Below, piece after piece: positions 1 through 7,400 of a DNA stretch of 8,495 nucleotides (positions are counted from its first letter, which is position 1; every line of letters begins with the position of its first letter). Origin of the DNA: an uncultured Lachnospiraceae bacterium (GTDB lineage: Bacteria; Bacillota; Clostridia; Lachnospirales; Lachnospiraceae). A model generated the notes under the pieces. It did not search any database. It worked only from the letters and a program-made list of their open reading frames with translations, and was not told the origin of the DNA. The stretch covers positions 1 through 8,495 of the forward strand of contig CAJTZH010000101.1 of assembly GCA_910584325.1 (NCBI GenBank). The letters are read 5' to 3'. The position numbers and the translations under genes were made by a program.

Positions 1-1
1 A

Positions 2-724
2 GTATTGAACGGTGTGCTGCAGCTTAGTATTGAGCGGGCAAGAAAATGCGGCGAGACTGAGTATGACCCTAAGGATTATGTTCCGGTATCTTCCCGTCCG
101 GTTGGAGAAATGTATGCGCAGCTTATGGGATATATTAACGGGTTTCATAATCCGTATATTAAAAAACTGGCGGAGAGTTTTTTTGTGGAAGACGAAGCGT
201 TTATCAAGCGTTTTAAAGCAAACTCTGCCGCGAAATCCGTTCATCACGGGTTTATGGGCGGACTGCTCGAGCATACCGTTGCAGTAGCCAGACTCTGCGA
301 GATGCTGGGAACATTTTACCCGGTTTTGAACAAGGACATGCTTGTGTTATGCGCATTGCTGCATGATATCGGTAAAACGAGAGAGATTTCCCTGTTTCCT
401 GCAAATGATTACACGGACGAGGGGCAGCTTCTTGGACATATTGTAATCGGTGTGGAGATGGTGGATGAAAAGCTTCGTCAGATACCGGATTTTCCGGAGA
501 AGCTCGCGGCGGAAATTAAACACTGTATTGTCGCGCATCACGGGGAATATGAGTACGGTTCACCGAAAAAACCGGCACTGATTGAGGCACTGGTACTTTC
601 CATGGCAGATAACATGGACGCTAAGATTGAGCAGCTGACGGAAATTTTTAACGCTGCAAACAGCGATACATGGCTTGGCTATAATAAGCTTTTTGAGAGT
701 AATATTAGAAAGAGCAGCAGATAA
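2..724 (+). CDS. HD-domain 3'-5' exoribonuclease, YhaM-like (5' partial)
   Basis: The reading frame is already open at base 2, so the TTG at base 5 is probably internal and the true start lies left of the window. About 240 C-terminal residues remain. YhaM proteins are about 314 residues with an N-terminal OB-fold nucleic-acid-binding domain, and here the missing ~75 residues would be that domain. The visible part is an HD metal-dependent phosphohydrolase domain. Counting from base 5, the metal-ligand motifs are GGLLEHT (His90), LLHDIGK (His120-Asp121), IVAHHGE (the His pair at bases 536-541) and MADNMDAK. Family members trim RNA 3' ends in the cytoplasm. The stop at 722-724 is one base before the methyltransferase ATG, suggesting one transcript and translational coupling. 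YhaM identity is inferred from the HD motif series; another HD hydrolase is possible because the OB-fold is not visible. Confidence 0.8.
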   Translation, partial: VLNGVLQLSIERARKCGETEYDPKDYVPVSSRPVGEMYAQLMGYINGFHNPYIKKLAESFFVEDEAFIKRFKANSAAKSVHHGFMGGLLEHTVAVARLCEMLGTFYPVLNKDMLVLCALLHDIGKTREISLFPANDYTDEGQLLGHIVIGVEMVDEKLRQIPDFPEKLAAEIKHCIVAHHGEYEYGSPKKPALIEALVLSMADNMDAKIEQLTEIFNAANSDTWLGYNKLFESNIRKSSR

Positions 725-725
725 G

Positions 726-2123
726 ATGTTAGAGAAAAATGATATTGTTACGGTTATAATTGAAGATATGAGCATGAACGGAGAAGGTATAGGCAAATCA
801 AATGGCTATACCTTGTTTGTTAAGGACACGGTTGTCGGAGACGTGGCAGAAGTCAAGGTGATGAAGACAAAAAAGACTTACGGTTATGCAAGGCTTATGA
901 AGCTTGTTACGCCTTCCGCCGAACGCATTCAGGCAAAATGTCCTATCGCGAGGCAGTGCGGCGGCTGTCAGATTCAGGAAATGTCTTACGAAAGCCAGCT
1001 TCGTTTCAAGCAGAACCTTGTGAAAAATAATCTGGAGCGTCTCGGCGGGATTTTGCCGGGAACTTACGAACTGTATCCGATTATTGGTATGGAGGAGCCT
1101 TGGCATTATCGCAACAAAGCGCAGTTTCCCGTGGGTGCAAATCGTGAAGGAGAGCTTCTCATGGGATTTTATGCAGGGAGAACACATTCTATTATAGAGA
1201 CGGAAAAGTGTTTTCTTGGTGATTCTGTAAATGAGTGCGTGTTGTCCGTGATTCGTGATTTTATGACAAAAAATAAGATTGCACCCTATAACGAGGAAAC
1301 AGGACGAGGTATTGTCCGCCATATTTTAATCCGCAAGGGGGTTCGAACAGGACAGGTTATGGTCTGTGTGGTCATCAACGCAGGAAAGCTTCCGCACTCA
1401 GATAAACTGGTGCAGGCTCTTGTCTCCCAAATTGCGGGCCTGGCTTCAGTTTCTGTCAGCATTAACCGTGAAAATACGAATGTAATTATGGGAAATGAGA
1501 TTCAGGTTTTGTGGGGAAGCTCTTATATCGAAGATTATATCGGGGAGATTCTCTATCGAATTTCACCGCTTTCTTTTTTTCAGGTCAACCCTGTTCAGAC
1601 GGAAAAACTTTATCAAAAGGTTCTGGAGTTTGCGCAACTGACAGGTCAAGAAACGGTATGGGATTTGTACTGCGGCATCGGAACGATTTCTTTGTTTCTT
1701 GCAAGGAACAGTAAGCGGGTTTATGGTGTGGAGATTATTCCGCAGGCAATCGATAATGCCCGTGAAAACGCAATCATCAACAATATTTCGAATGCGGAAT
1801 TTTTTGTAGGAAAATCAGAAGAAGTGCTCCCTAAGTTTTTCAAAGACGAATACAGAAAAACGGGTGTCAGACCGACTGCGGATGTGATTGTTGTGGACCC
1901 GCCGAGAAAAGGGTGTGAGGAAACGCTTCTTTCCACGATTGCGGAAATGGCGCCAAAACGTATTGTTTATGTGAGCTGCGACAGTGCGACTCTTGCCAGG
2001 GACTTGAAGTCTTTGACGGCGTATGGGTATGAGGTGAGGAAAGTGCAGGCGGTGGACCAGTTCGGGCAGACGGTGCATGTTGAGACGGTGGTACTTTTGG
2101 CTTGTAAAGAACACAGGCAGTAA
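726..2123 (+). CDS. rlmD: 23S rRNA (uracil-C5)-methyltransferase, RlmD/RlmCD family
   Basis: A 465-residue class I SAM-dependent RNA m5U methyltransferase, the usual length for the family. An N-terminal TRAM domain (residues ~1-60) binds RNA. A [4Fe-4S] site is formed by Cys72, Cys78 and Cys81 (CPIARQCGGCQ) plus Cys162 (EKCFLG). The SAM-binding motif is DLYCGIGT (313-320), followed by DPPRKG (391-396). The catalytic nucleophile is Cys418 in VSCDSATLARD, and Glu452 in HVETV is the expected general base. The ATG at 726 was chosen over an upstream in-frame TTG at 675, because 675 lies inside the previous gene and adds a tail without family features. No strong Shine-Dalgarno precedes 726, and the one-base gap to the previous stop points to translational coupling. 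The family methylates U1939 of 23S rRNA; in Firmicutes one enzyme (RlmCD) can also modify U747. The exact target cannot be read from the sequence. Confidence 0.92.
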   Translation: MLEKNDIVTVIIEDMSMNGEGIGKSNGYTLFVKDTVVGDVAEVKVMKTKKTYGYARLMKLVTPSAERIQAKCPIARQCGGCQIQEMSYESQLRFKQNLVKNNLERLGGILPGTYELYPIIGMEEPWHYRNKAQFPVGANREGELLMGFYAGRTHSIIETEKCFLGDSVNECVLSVIRDFMTKNKIAPYNEETGRGIVRHILIRKGVRTGQVMVCVVINAGKLPHSDKLVQALVSQIAGLASVSVSINRENTNVIMGNEIQVLWGSSYIEDYIGEILYRISPLSFFQVNPVQTEKLYQKVLEFAQLTGQETVWDLYCGIGTISLFLARNSKRVYGVEIIPQAIDNARENAIINNISNAEFFVGKSEEVLPKFFKDEYRKTGVRPTADVIVVDPPRKGCEETLLSTIAEMAPKRIVYVSCDSATLARDLKSLTAYGYEVRKVQAVDQFGQTVHVETVVLLACKEHRQ

Positions 2124-2451
2124 GCATAATTGTTAACCAAGGTGTAGTATTATATCCGTCACCGGTATTCGGTTCTGCGGTAGTTGTGTCGTTATTGGTA
2201 TCAATATTATTTTCCGGCGTTTATATCTGGGGCATTTTTTTTTATCATGCAAGGAGTGTCAGGATTATCTGACGTAATAAAAACTGATTTTGAAATGGTT
2301 ATTCCTGAGGTTATGTAAATGTCTGTCAGTAGTCTGATTGTTTCGCCTTCAGGCGCATTTTTAACGGCTTCCAGAAAAGTGCTTTTGACTAATTGGCCGG
2401 CGCTGTCACTGTATACTGCTTCTTTCTATTGTATTTACGATATCTGCTCAT
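2124..2451 (-). pseudogene. Decayed wall-anchored surface protein remnant
   Basis: Three protein-like pieces lie in order on the minus strand but in different frames. First, an ATG at 2451 with an upstream AGAGGA starts a basic, signal-peptide-like N-terminus (MSRYRKYNRKKQ) that stops at 2389. Second, a 72-residue segment, open from 2425 to the TAA at 2207-2209, contains FLEAVKNAPEGETIRLL and GITISKSVFITSDN, the style of beta-helix surface proteins of Clostridia. Third, from 2220 downward another frame reads TNNDTTTAEPNTGDGYN and then a hydrophobic PWLTIMLTACVLY, resembling a Thr-rich linker, an LPxTG-like sorting motif and its membrane segment. This frame runs into the antisense of the methyltransferase 3' end, so the normal basic tail is lost. 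No hydrophobic signal core is visible, which suggests an internal deletion. The pieces are seen directly; the common ancestry is inferred. No complete gene occurs between 2124 and 2686. Confidence 0.55.
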
Positions 2452-2567
2452 GGTGGGTTCCTCTATCCTCAAAATATAGTTTTTGCTGAAAAGTAAACAA
2501 ATATAATTTAGCAGAACTGTCGGAAAGCTGATAGGGATTTGGAATAGAGCGTAAATTTTGAAGTATA

Positions 2568-2584
2568 AATCGCAGCTTGCGATT
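2568..2584. repeat. Perfect inverted repeat upstream of the GGDEF gene promoter
   Basis: AATCGCA and TGCGATT form a perfect 7-bp stem around a 3-base centre (GCT). It lies about 55 bp upstream of the extended -10 element and has no T-tract on either strand, so it is not a typical terminator. It could be an operator, or part of a minus-strand promoter region for the decayed surface gene. No function is assigned. Confidence 0.4.
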
Positions 2585-2637
2585 CATGCTGTATTACTTG
2601 CTGTTCATGAAAAATGTGAGACGCATTTGAACAAATG

Positions 2638-2646
2638 TGATATAAT
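2638..2646 (+). promoter_or_regulatory. Extended -10 promoter of the PAS-GAF-GGDEF gene
   Basis: TGATATAAT is a consensus TATAAT hexamer (2641-2646) with the TGn extension at 2638-2640. No good TTGACA-like -35 sits 16-18 bp upstream, which is typical of extended -10 promoters. Transcription would start near 2653, giving a leader of about 34 bases before the ATG at 2687. The promoter lies inside the longer open frame that begins at 2558, which argues against that upstream start. Confidence 0.6.
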
Positions 2647-2671
2647 ATATCAATATTTAATTGTAGTAGAC

Positions 2672-2677
2672 AGGAGG
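2672..2677 (+). promoter_or_regulatory. Ribosome binding site that fixes the GGDEF gene start
   Basis: AGGAGG lies 9 bases upstream of the in-frame ATG at 2687. An ATG at 2683 is out of frame and reaches a stop within ten codons. The frame is open back to an ATG-like start at 2558, but that site has no Shine-Dalgarno and lies upstream of the promoter, so 2687 is preferred. Confidence 0.8.
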
Positions 2678-2686
2678 ACTACATGT

Positions 2687-4015
2687 ATGAGAAAAATATG
2701 GGAGTTCTTTGATATGATGGGAGAACTCGTCTATGTTTCAGATATAGATAGCTATGATTTGATTTATATGAACAAAAAAGCGCTTCAGACGTATGGCTTT
2801 CACTCTCTTGAAGAAATTAAACACTTAAAATGTTATGAGGTTATTCAGAATTGTTCATCTCCCTGCTCAATGTGTAATAACCGTGAGTTAAGGCAGGGAT
2901 ATTTTAAGGAGGGGTGGTATTACAATCCTATTCTTGAACGGCAGGTAATGTTTAAGAATACTGTAGTAGAGGAGGATGGAAAGAAATACCGCGTAGAATT
3001 TGCCTTCGATGCCGGCAATCAGGAACAGCGGGACAGTATGACGAACATGGAAGCAATAATTAATAGCGGGCTTCGCATTGCCCTGCAGCAGGAGACACCC
3101 TCACAAACACTGGAAGTTTTGCTGGAGTATATGGGAAAGGCACTGGGGGGTGAGAGAACCTATATTTTTGAACGGAACGAGGCGGGGTGTGATGACAACA
3201 CATACGAGTGGACGGCAAGTGGTGTCGTATCAGAGAAAGACAATCTGCAAAATGTTCCGGCAGAAGTTTGTGCCAACTGGTATCGGAATTTTCAAATCGG
3301 CAGGCATATCGTGATAAAAAGGTTAGAGGATATCCGGGAAAGCGACCCGCTGCAATATGAAAACCTCAAACGGCAGAATATCCGCTCGTTGATTGTAGTT
3401 CCCTTATATGATGATGAGAGAGTGATTGGATTTTATGGAATAGATAATCCGCCAAAGAAATCGCTGGACTATGCTTCTAACATGCTCCAGATTATGGCTC
3501 ATTTTATTATTTCTTCCCTGAAACGGCGGAATCTTGTTGAGAAATTAAAAGAAATGAGCTATTGTGACCAGCTTACTCAAATTGGCAATCGTCACGCCAT
3601 GAACAAATATGTTGATGAGCTGCAGAATGAGCAGAGTCTGGGAATTGTTTACTGTGATGTAACAGGACTAAAGCAGGTGAACGACCGGCTGGGGCATACC
3701 GCCGGTGATAAGCTGATTACCGATGCCTGTGAATGTCTGAAAAAGAGCTTTGGCGAATACGGTCTATTCCGTATCGGCGGCGACGAGCTGTTGGCAATCT
3801 GCGCAGATATTGAAGAGAATGTATTCTTGCAGAGTATTGTTCAAATGAAAAAGGATTTGCAGGAAAAATCCATTCACATGGCAGTCGGAAGCATATGGGA
3901 AAAAGACAGTTTTGCCGGTGTGGACAGACTGATTGGGGAAGCGGAGAAAAGAATGTATAAAGAGAAAGCAGCTTACTATAAGGAACATGGTGACGACAGG
4001 CGGCACCGGCTGTGA
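2687..4015 (+). CDS. PAS-GAF-GGDEF signalling protein (putative diguanylate cyclase)
   Basis: A 442-residue cytoplasmic protein with no membrane segment. Residues ~1-110 look like a PAS domain and carry four closely spaced cysteines (C49, C56, C60, C63; NCSSPCSMC). Residues ~135-280 look like a GAF domain (GERTYIFERN, IRSLIVVPLYDD, VIGFYGIDNP). A linker helix leads to the GGDEF domain (~290-430), with DQLTQIGNRHAM, the metal/substrate segment CDVTGLKQVNDRLGHTAGD, and the signature RIGGDEL (364-368; GGDEL rather than GGDEF). The acidic residues needed for catalysis are kept, so c-di-GMP synthesis from two GTP is plausible. No RxxD inhibitory site is seen at the expected place just before the signature. 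The start at 2687 is set by AGGAGG and an extended -10 promoter. It appears monocistronic and ends before a terminator at 4149-4186. The input sensed by PAS and GAF is unknown; a metal or redox role for the cysteines is only inference. Confidence 0.9.
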   Translation: MRKIWEFFDMMGELVYVSDIDSYDLIYMNKKALQTYGFHSLEEIKHLKCYEVIQNCSSPCSMCNNRELRQGYFKEGWYYNPILERQVMFKNTVVEEDGKKYRVEFAFDAGNQEQRDSMTNMEAIINSGLRIALQQETPSQTLEVLLEYMGKALGGERTYIFERNEAGCDDNTYEWTASGVVSEKDNLQNVPAEVCANWYRNFQIGRHIVIKRLEDIRESDPLQYENLKRQNIRSLIVVPLYDDERVIGFYGIDNPPKKSLDYASNMLQIMAHFIISSLKRRNLVEKLKEMSYCDQLTQIGNRHAMNKYVDELQNEQSLGIVYCDVTGLKQVNDRLGHTAGDKLITDACECLKKSFGEYGLFRIGGDELLAICADIEENVFLQSIVQMKKDLQEKSIHMAVGSIWEKDSFAGVDRLIGEAEKRMYKEKAAYYKEHGDDRRHRL

Positions 4016-4031
4016 AGCGGTTGAGAAAAAT

Positions 4032-4076
4032 CCACGCTTTTTATTAGATGGCGGATTATCGTTTATCAGAGCGTGG
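4032..4076. repeat. Long-range inverted repeat downstream of the GGDEF gene
   Basis: CCACGCT (4032-4038) and AGCGTGG (4070-4076) are a perfect 7-bp inverted pair separated by 31 bases, starting 17 bases after the GGDEF stop. No T-tract follows the right arm, so it would be a structured 3' untranslated element rather than the terminator itself. It may simply be chance. Confidence 0.3.
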
Positions 4077-4148
4077 AATAGGTCGCATTAGCAGGCAAAC
4101 CAAAAACAGAATGCTTTATTATAGAAAAATATAAAAAGATTCATTTAG

Positions 4149-4186
4149 AATGCTCAGGACAGAGATGTTCTGGGCGTTTTATATTT
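4149..4186 (+). terminator. Rho-independent terminator of the GGDEF gene
   Basis: GCTCAGGAC (4152-4160) pairs with GTTCTGGGC (4167-4175), including two G-U pairs, around the loop AGAGAT. Flanking A and T bases can extend the stem to about 12 bp. GTTTTATATTTT follows. It lies about 135 bases after the GGDEF stop and separates that unit from the CRISPR locus. Confidence 0.75.
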
Positions 4187-4265
4187 TGGGGACTTAAAAA
4201 AGTTGCATAGTTAACGGGGGGGATGTATTATGTATAGAAAAGGCAGATTGGATTTATAGGAATAT
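4187..4265. other. Intergenic spacer with no recognised element
   Basis: AT-rich stretch between the GGDEF terminator and the tracrRNA terminator. It has a G-run (TTAACGGGGGGGATG), but the ATG there reaches a stop after four codons. No gene or convincing promoter was seen. Confidence 0.5.
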
Positions 4266-4294
4266 AAAATAAAAAGGCTTGAAGCAAGCCTTTT
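4266..4294 (-). terminator. Rho-independent terminator of the tracrRNA
   Basis: A perfect 10-bp stem, AAAAGGCTTG / CAAGCCTTTT (4272-4281 with 4285-4294), closes a 3-base loop. On the minus strand it is followed by TTTTTATTTT (4275-4266). On the plus strand only four T residues follow, so minus-strand termination is clearly favoured; weak bidirectional action is possible. Confidence 0.85.
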
Positions 4295-4363
4295 AACTGC
4301 ACCATGCAGACAATTAATAGCGATGTCGGATAAATCCTTATTTGCACTCACCTTGTAAGTTAT
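4266..4363 (-). ncRNA. tracrRNA of the type II CRISPR-Cas system
   Basis: A minus-strand RNA of about 98 nt, transcribed away from cas9. Reading 5' to 3': an antirepeat (ACTTACAAGGTGAGTGCAAA, 4341-4360); then AATAAGGATTTATCCGACATCG, which matches in position and form the S. pyogenes segment AATAAGGCTAGTCCGTTATCA. The nexus is the hairpin GGAT/ATCC (plus 4328-4337). A second hairpin is CTGCA-TGG-TGCAG (4297-4309), and a weak GACA/TGTC pairing spans 4309-4327. A terminator hairpin ends the RNA. It pairs with the crRNA repeat, allows RNase III processing and anchors the guide in Cas9. By analogy with the S. pyogenes duplex, GCAAAT is the lower-stem strand and GAGT the bulge. The start is placed six bases after the -10 and could shift by a few bases. 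Antisense placement upstream of cas9 matches the S. pyogenes II-A layout. No array is in the window to test the pairing. Confidence 0.85.
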
Positions 4364-4377
4364 GAATTATTTATAAC
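4359..4377. repeat. Imperfect palindrome over the tracrRNA -10 and start site
   Basis: GTTATGAATTATTTATAAC is a 19-bp near-palindrome with eight of nine base pairs matching around one central base. It covers the -10 hexamer (4370-4375), the predicted start (about 4363) and the first antirepeat bases. It could be an operator, or simply AT-rich promoter sequence. Confidence 0.4.
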
Positions 4378-4398
4378 ATAAAAAAAATTAACTGTCAA
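4370..4398 (-). promoter_or_regulatory. tracrRNA promoter
   Basis: On the minus strand, TTGACA (plus 4393-4398) is a perfect -35, separated by exactly 17 bp (with a run of T) from TATAAA (plus 4370-4375), one base from the -10 consensus. This is the best sigma-70/A promoter match I noticed in the window. It sits within the ~109 bp between the tracrRNA start and cas9. Confidence 0.85.
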
Positions 4399-4454
4399 TT
4401 AAAAAATAAACGGTTTAATTTTAGATGAATTTAAAGTATTCTGTTAAAAACAAT

Positions 4455-4460
4455 AGGAGG
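4455..4460 (+). promoter_or_regulatory. cas9 ribosome binding site with long spacing
   Basis: AGGAGG lies 12 bases upstream of the cas9 ATG at 4473, longer than the usual 5-9. The only closer ATG (4463) is two bases from the site and out of frame. An in-frame TAG at 4467-4469 closes the cas9 frame just upstream, so 4473 is the first possible start. Confidence 0.7.
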
Positions 4461-4472
4461 AAATGTTAGAGT

Positions 4473-7400
4473 ATGGACGAGAAAGAATATTATTTAGGTT
4501 TGGATTTGGGGACATCATCTGTGGGCTGGGCCGTAACCGACAAAAATTATCAATTAATGAGGGGAAAGGGAAAAGATTTATGGGGTGTGCGTTTGTTTGA
4601 AGAGGCTCAGACTGCGGCGGACAGGAGGACTAATCGCGTCGCAAGGCGCAGGCGCCAGAGGGAGACTGCCAGAATCGGTCTGCTAAAGGAATATTTTGCA
4701 GATGCAATAGCACAAGTGGATAATTCATTTTTTGAAAGACTGGAAGAAAGTAAATATCATTTTGAGGATAAAAAAATTCAAAGCAGGTTTTCCATTTTTG
4801 CGGATAAGAATTACACGGATAAAGAGTATTACAAAGAATATCCGACAATTTACCATTTAAGAATGGAATTAATCAGAAATAAAGAAGCGCATGATGTTCG
4901 ACTTGTTTATCTGGCGCTGTTAAATATGTTTAAACACAGAGGACATTTTTTAAATGCAGGCTTAAAAGCCGATGAGAACAGCGTGAGCTTATCAGAGGGC
5001 TATGAAGTACTAAAGAATTTAGCGTCGAATAATTATGATTTAAGTCTGCCGAAGGATTTAGAAATATCCAAATTAGAGGAGATTCTGGGAAAGAGAGACA
5101 TTTCAAGAAGTGCAATGGCGGAGGAGACCGCACAGATTTTGACTCTTAATAAAAGTAAGAATAAACGTGAATATGAAATAGTAAAAGGAATATGTGGTCT
5201 GACGGTATCGGTTAATACATTGTTAGATGTAAAAGAATTTGATGAGACGCATAAAAAGGTTCAGATATCATTTCGTGATGCGGGATATGATGAGAAAATA
5301 GAAGAATGGGCATCAATTCTTGACGAACAGGATATGGAATTGATTGAGGCAGTCAAGCAGGTACACGATATAGGACTGCTCCTTAATGTTATGAAGGGAA
5401 AGCAATATTTGTCGGAAGCGCGGATTGTTGATTATGAAAAGCATAAAAGAGACCTTGGATTGTTGAAGCAGATAGTTAAAAAGTATGTGCCTGATGAATA
5501 TAATAAGCTGTTTCGTGAGATGGAACAGGGAAGTTACAGTGCGTATGTAAACTCAGTCAATGCGGACGAAAAGAAAAGAAGGAATGTAAAGGAGCGAAAG
5601 CAGGAAGATTTATATAAAACTATCAGCTCAATTCTAAAAAATGTAGAAGATTGCGAGGAAAAAGCCTATATTTTAAATGAGATAGAAAAAGAGAACTGTT
5701 TGCCAAAACAATTGACAGCATCGAACGGTGTTATTCCAAATCAGGTTCATGCGTTGGAAATGAAAAAGATTTTAGAAAATGCCGCGGGATACTTACCGTT
5801 TTTAAATGAGACGGATGGAAGCGGACTGTCGGTGTCTGAGCGTATTTTACAACTTTTTCAATTTCAGATTCCGTATTATGTCGGACCGTTAAATATACAG
5901 CATCAGGGAAAAAAAGAGGGACATGCGTGGGTTGTCCGCAAGCAAAAAGGAAAAGTATTTCCCTGGAATCTTGCAGAAATGGTGGACTTGAAGGAAACTT
6001 CTGAAAAGTTTATCTCAGGCATGGTCAGGAGATGTACATATCTGAATGGAGAAAGTGCGGTTCCTAAAAATTCACTGTTGTATCAGAAATTTTGTGTTCT
6101 GAATGAATTAAATAACTTGAAAATCCGAGGAGAAAAACCATCGGTAGAATTAAAACAACAAATATTTAATGAGTTGTTTATGAAGGGAAAAAAGGTAACA
6201 CAAAAGCAGTTATATGAATATTTAATTTGCTGCGGGCAGTTAGAAAAAGGGGAGTTAGATTCCATTTCCGGTATTGATAAAGATTTCAAAAACAGCTTAT
6301 CTTCTTTCGGCAGGTTTAAGGGTGTTTTTGGCGATAAACTGAAGCTGGACAGCACGATGGAGATGGTTGAAAACATAATTTACTGGGGGACGATATATGG
6401 AAATGATAAATTATTTCTTAAGGAACGGATTCAAGAACGTTATCCGAATGAGATTTCGCAAGAGCAGTTAAAAAGGATTTTAGGGTTTAAGTTCCAGGAC
6501 TGGGGTAATTTATCAAAAGAATTTTTAGAACTGGCAGGATGTGATAAGAGGACTGGTGAAATACTGCCGCTCATTACAATGATGTGGGAACGGAATGAAA
6601 ATCTGATGGAACTTCTCAGTGATAAATATACATATAGGGATGAACTAAAGAACCATACGCAAGAGACAGTTAGAGTACTGAGTGAAATGCAGTATGAAGA
6701 TTTGGATGAGTTATATTTTTCATCTCCCGTAAAACGGATGGTTTGGCAGACAATACGGATATTGCAGGAATTAGAAAATGTACTGGGGTGCGGACCAAAG
6801 CGTATTTTTGTAGAAATGCCGAGGGAAGACGGCGAAAAAGGAAAGCGCACAGAATCCAGAAAAAAGAAATTACAGGAGTTGTATAAAGGCTGCAAAGTTG
6901 ACGAAAGAAACTGGGTGAACGAGTTAGAAGGTTATTCAGACGAGAAATTGCGCAGTAAGAAGCTGTATTTATATTATTTGCAGCAGGGGAGATGTATGTA
7001 TACAGGGGAACCGATTGAAATAGGTGACTTGTTTAACGATAATCTGTATGATATTGACCATATTTATCCGAGGCATTTTGTAAAGGATGACAGCATTGAG
7101 AATAACCTTGTGTTGGTAAAAAAGGAGAAGAATGCGCATAAGAGTGATAATTATCCAATCGAAGACAGTATTTTCAGAGCGCGTCATATGTGGTGGAAAA
7201 GTCTGCTGACGGATGATATGCAAAGTAAATTTATAACAAGAGAAAAGTATAACCGTTTGGTGTGCAGAGAAAAGTTTTCCGATGAACAGCTTGCAGGGTT
7301 TATTGCGCGCCAGATTGTGGAAACAAGACAGGGAGCAAAAGCGGTTGCGCATTTGTTTGAGGAATTGTATCCGGACGCTGATGTTGTCTATGTGAAAGCA

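Noticed and set aside
2344..2362. A CGCC-TTCA-GGCG hairpin followed by five T residues, possible terminator of the methyltransferase gene.
   Set aside because: The stem is only 4 bp, it lies over 200 bases after the gene, and it falls within the coding-like piece of the surface-protein remnant.
2558..2686. An upstream extension of the GGDEF protein by 43 residues.
   Set aside because: It begins before the extended -10 promoter, has no ribosome binding site, and the strong AGGAGG fits the ATG at 2687.
4341..4377. A plus-strand stretch resembling a single CRISPR repeat (TTTGCACTCACCTTGTAAG).
   Set aside because: It is the complement of the tracrRNA antirepeat, so repeat likeness is expected. 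There is only one copy and no spacer.
4463..4600. A 45-codon frame starting at an ATG between the cas9 ribosome binding site and the cas9 start.
   Set aside because: The ATG is only two bases from AGGAGG, the product has no recognisable features, and the frame is almost wholly inside cas9 in another frame.
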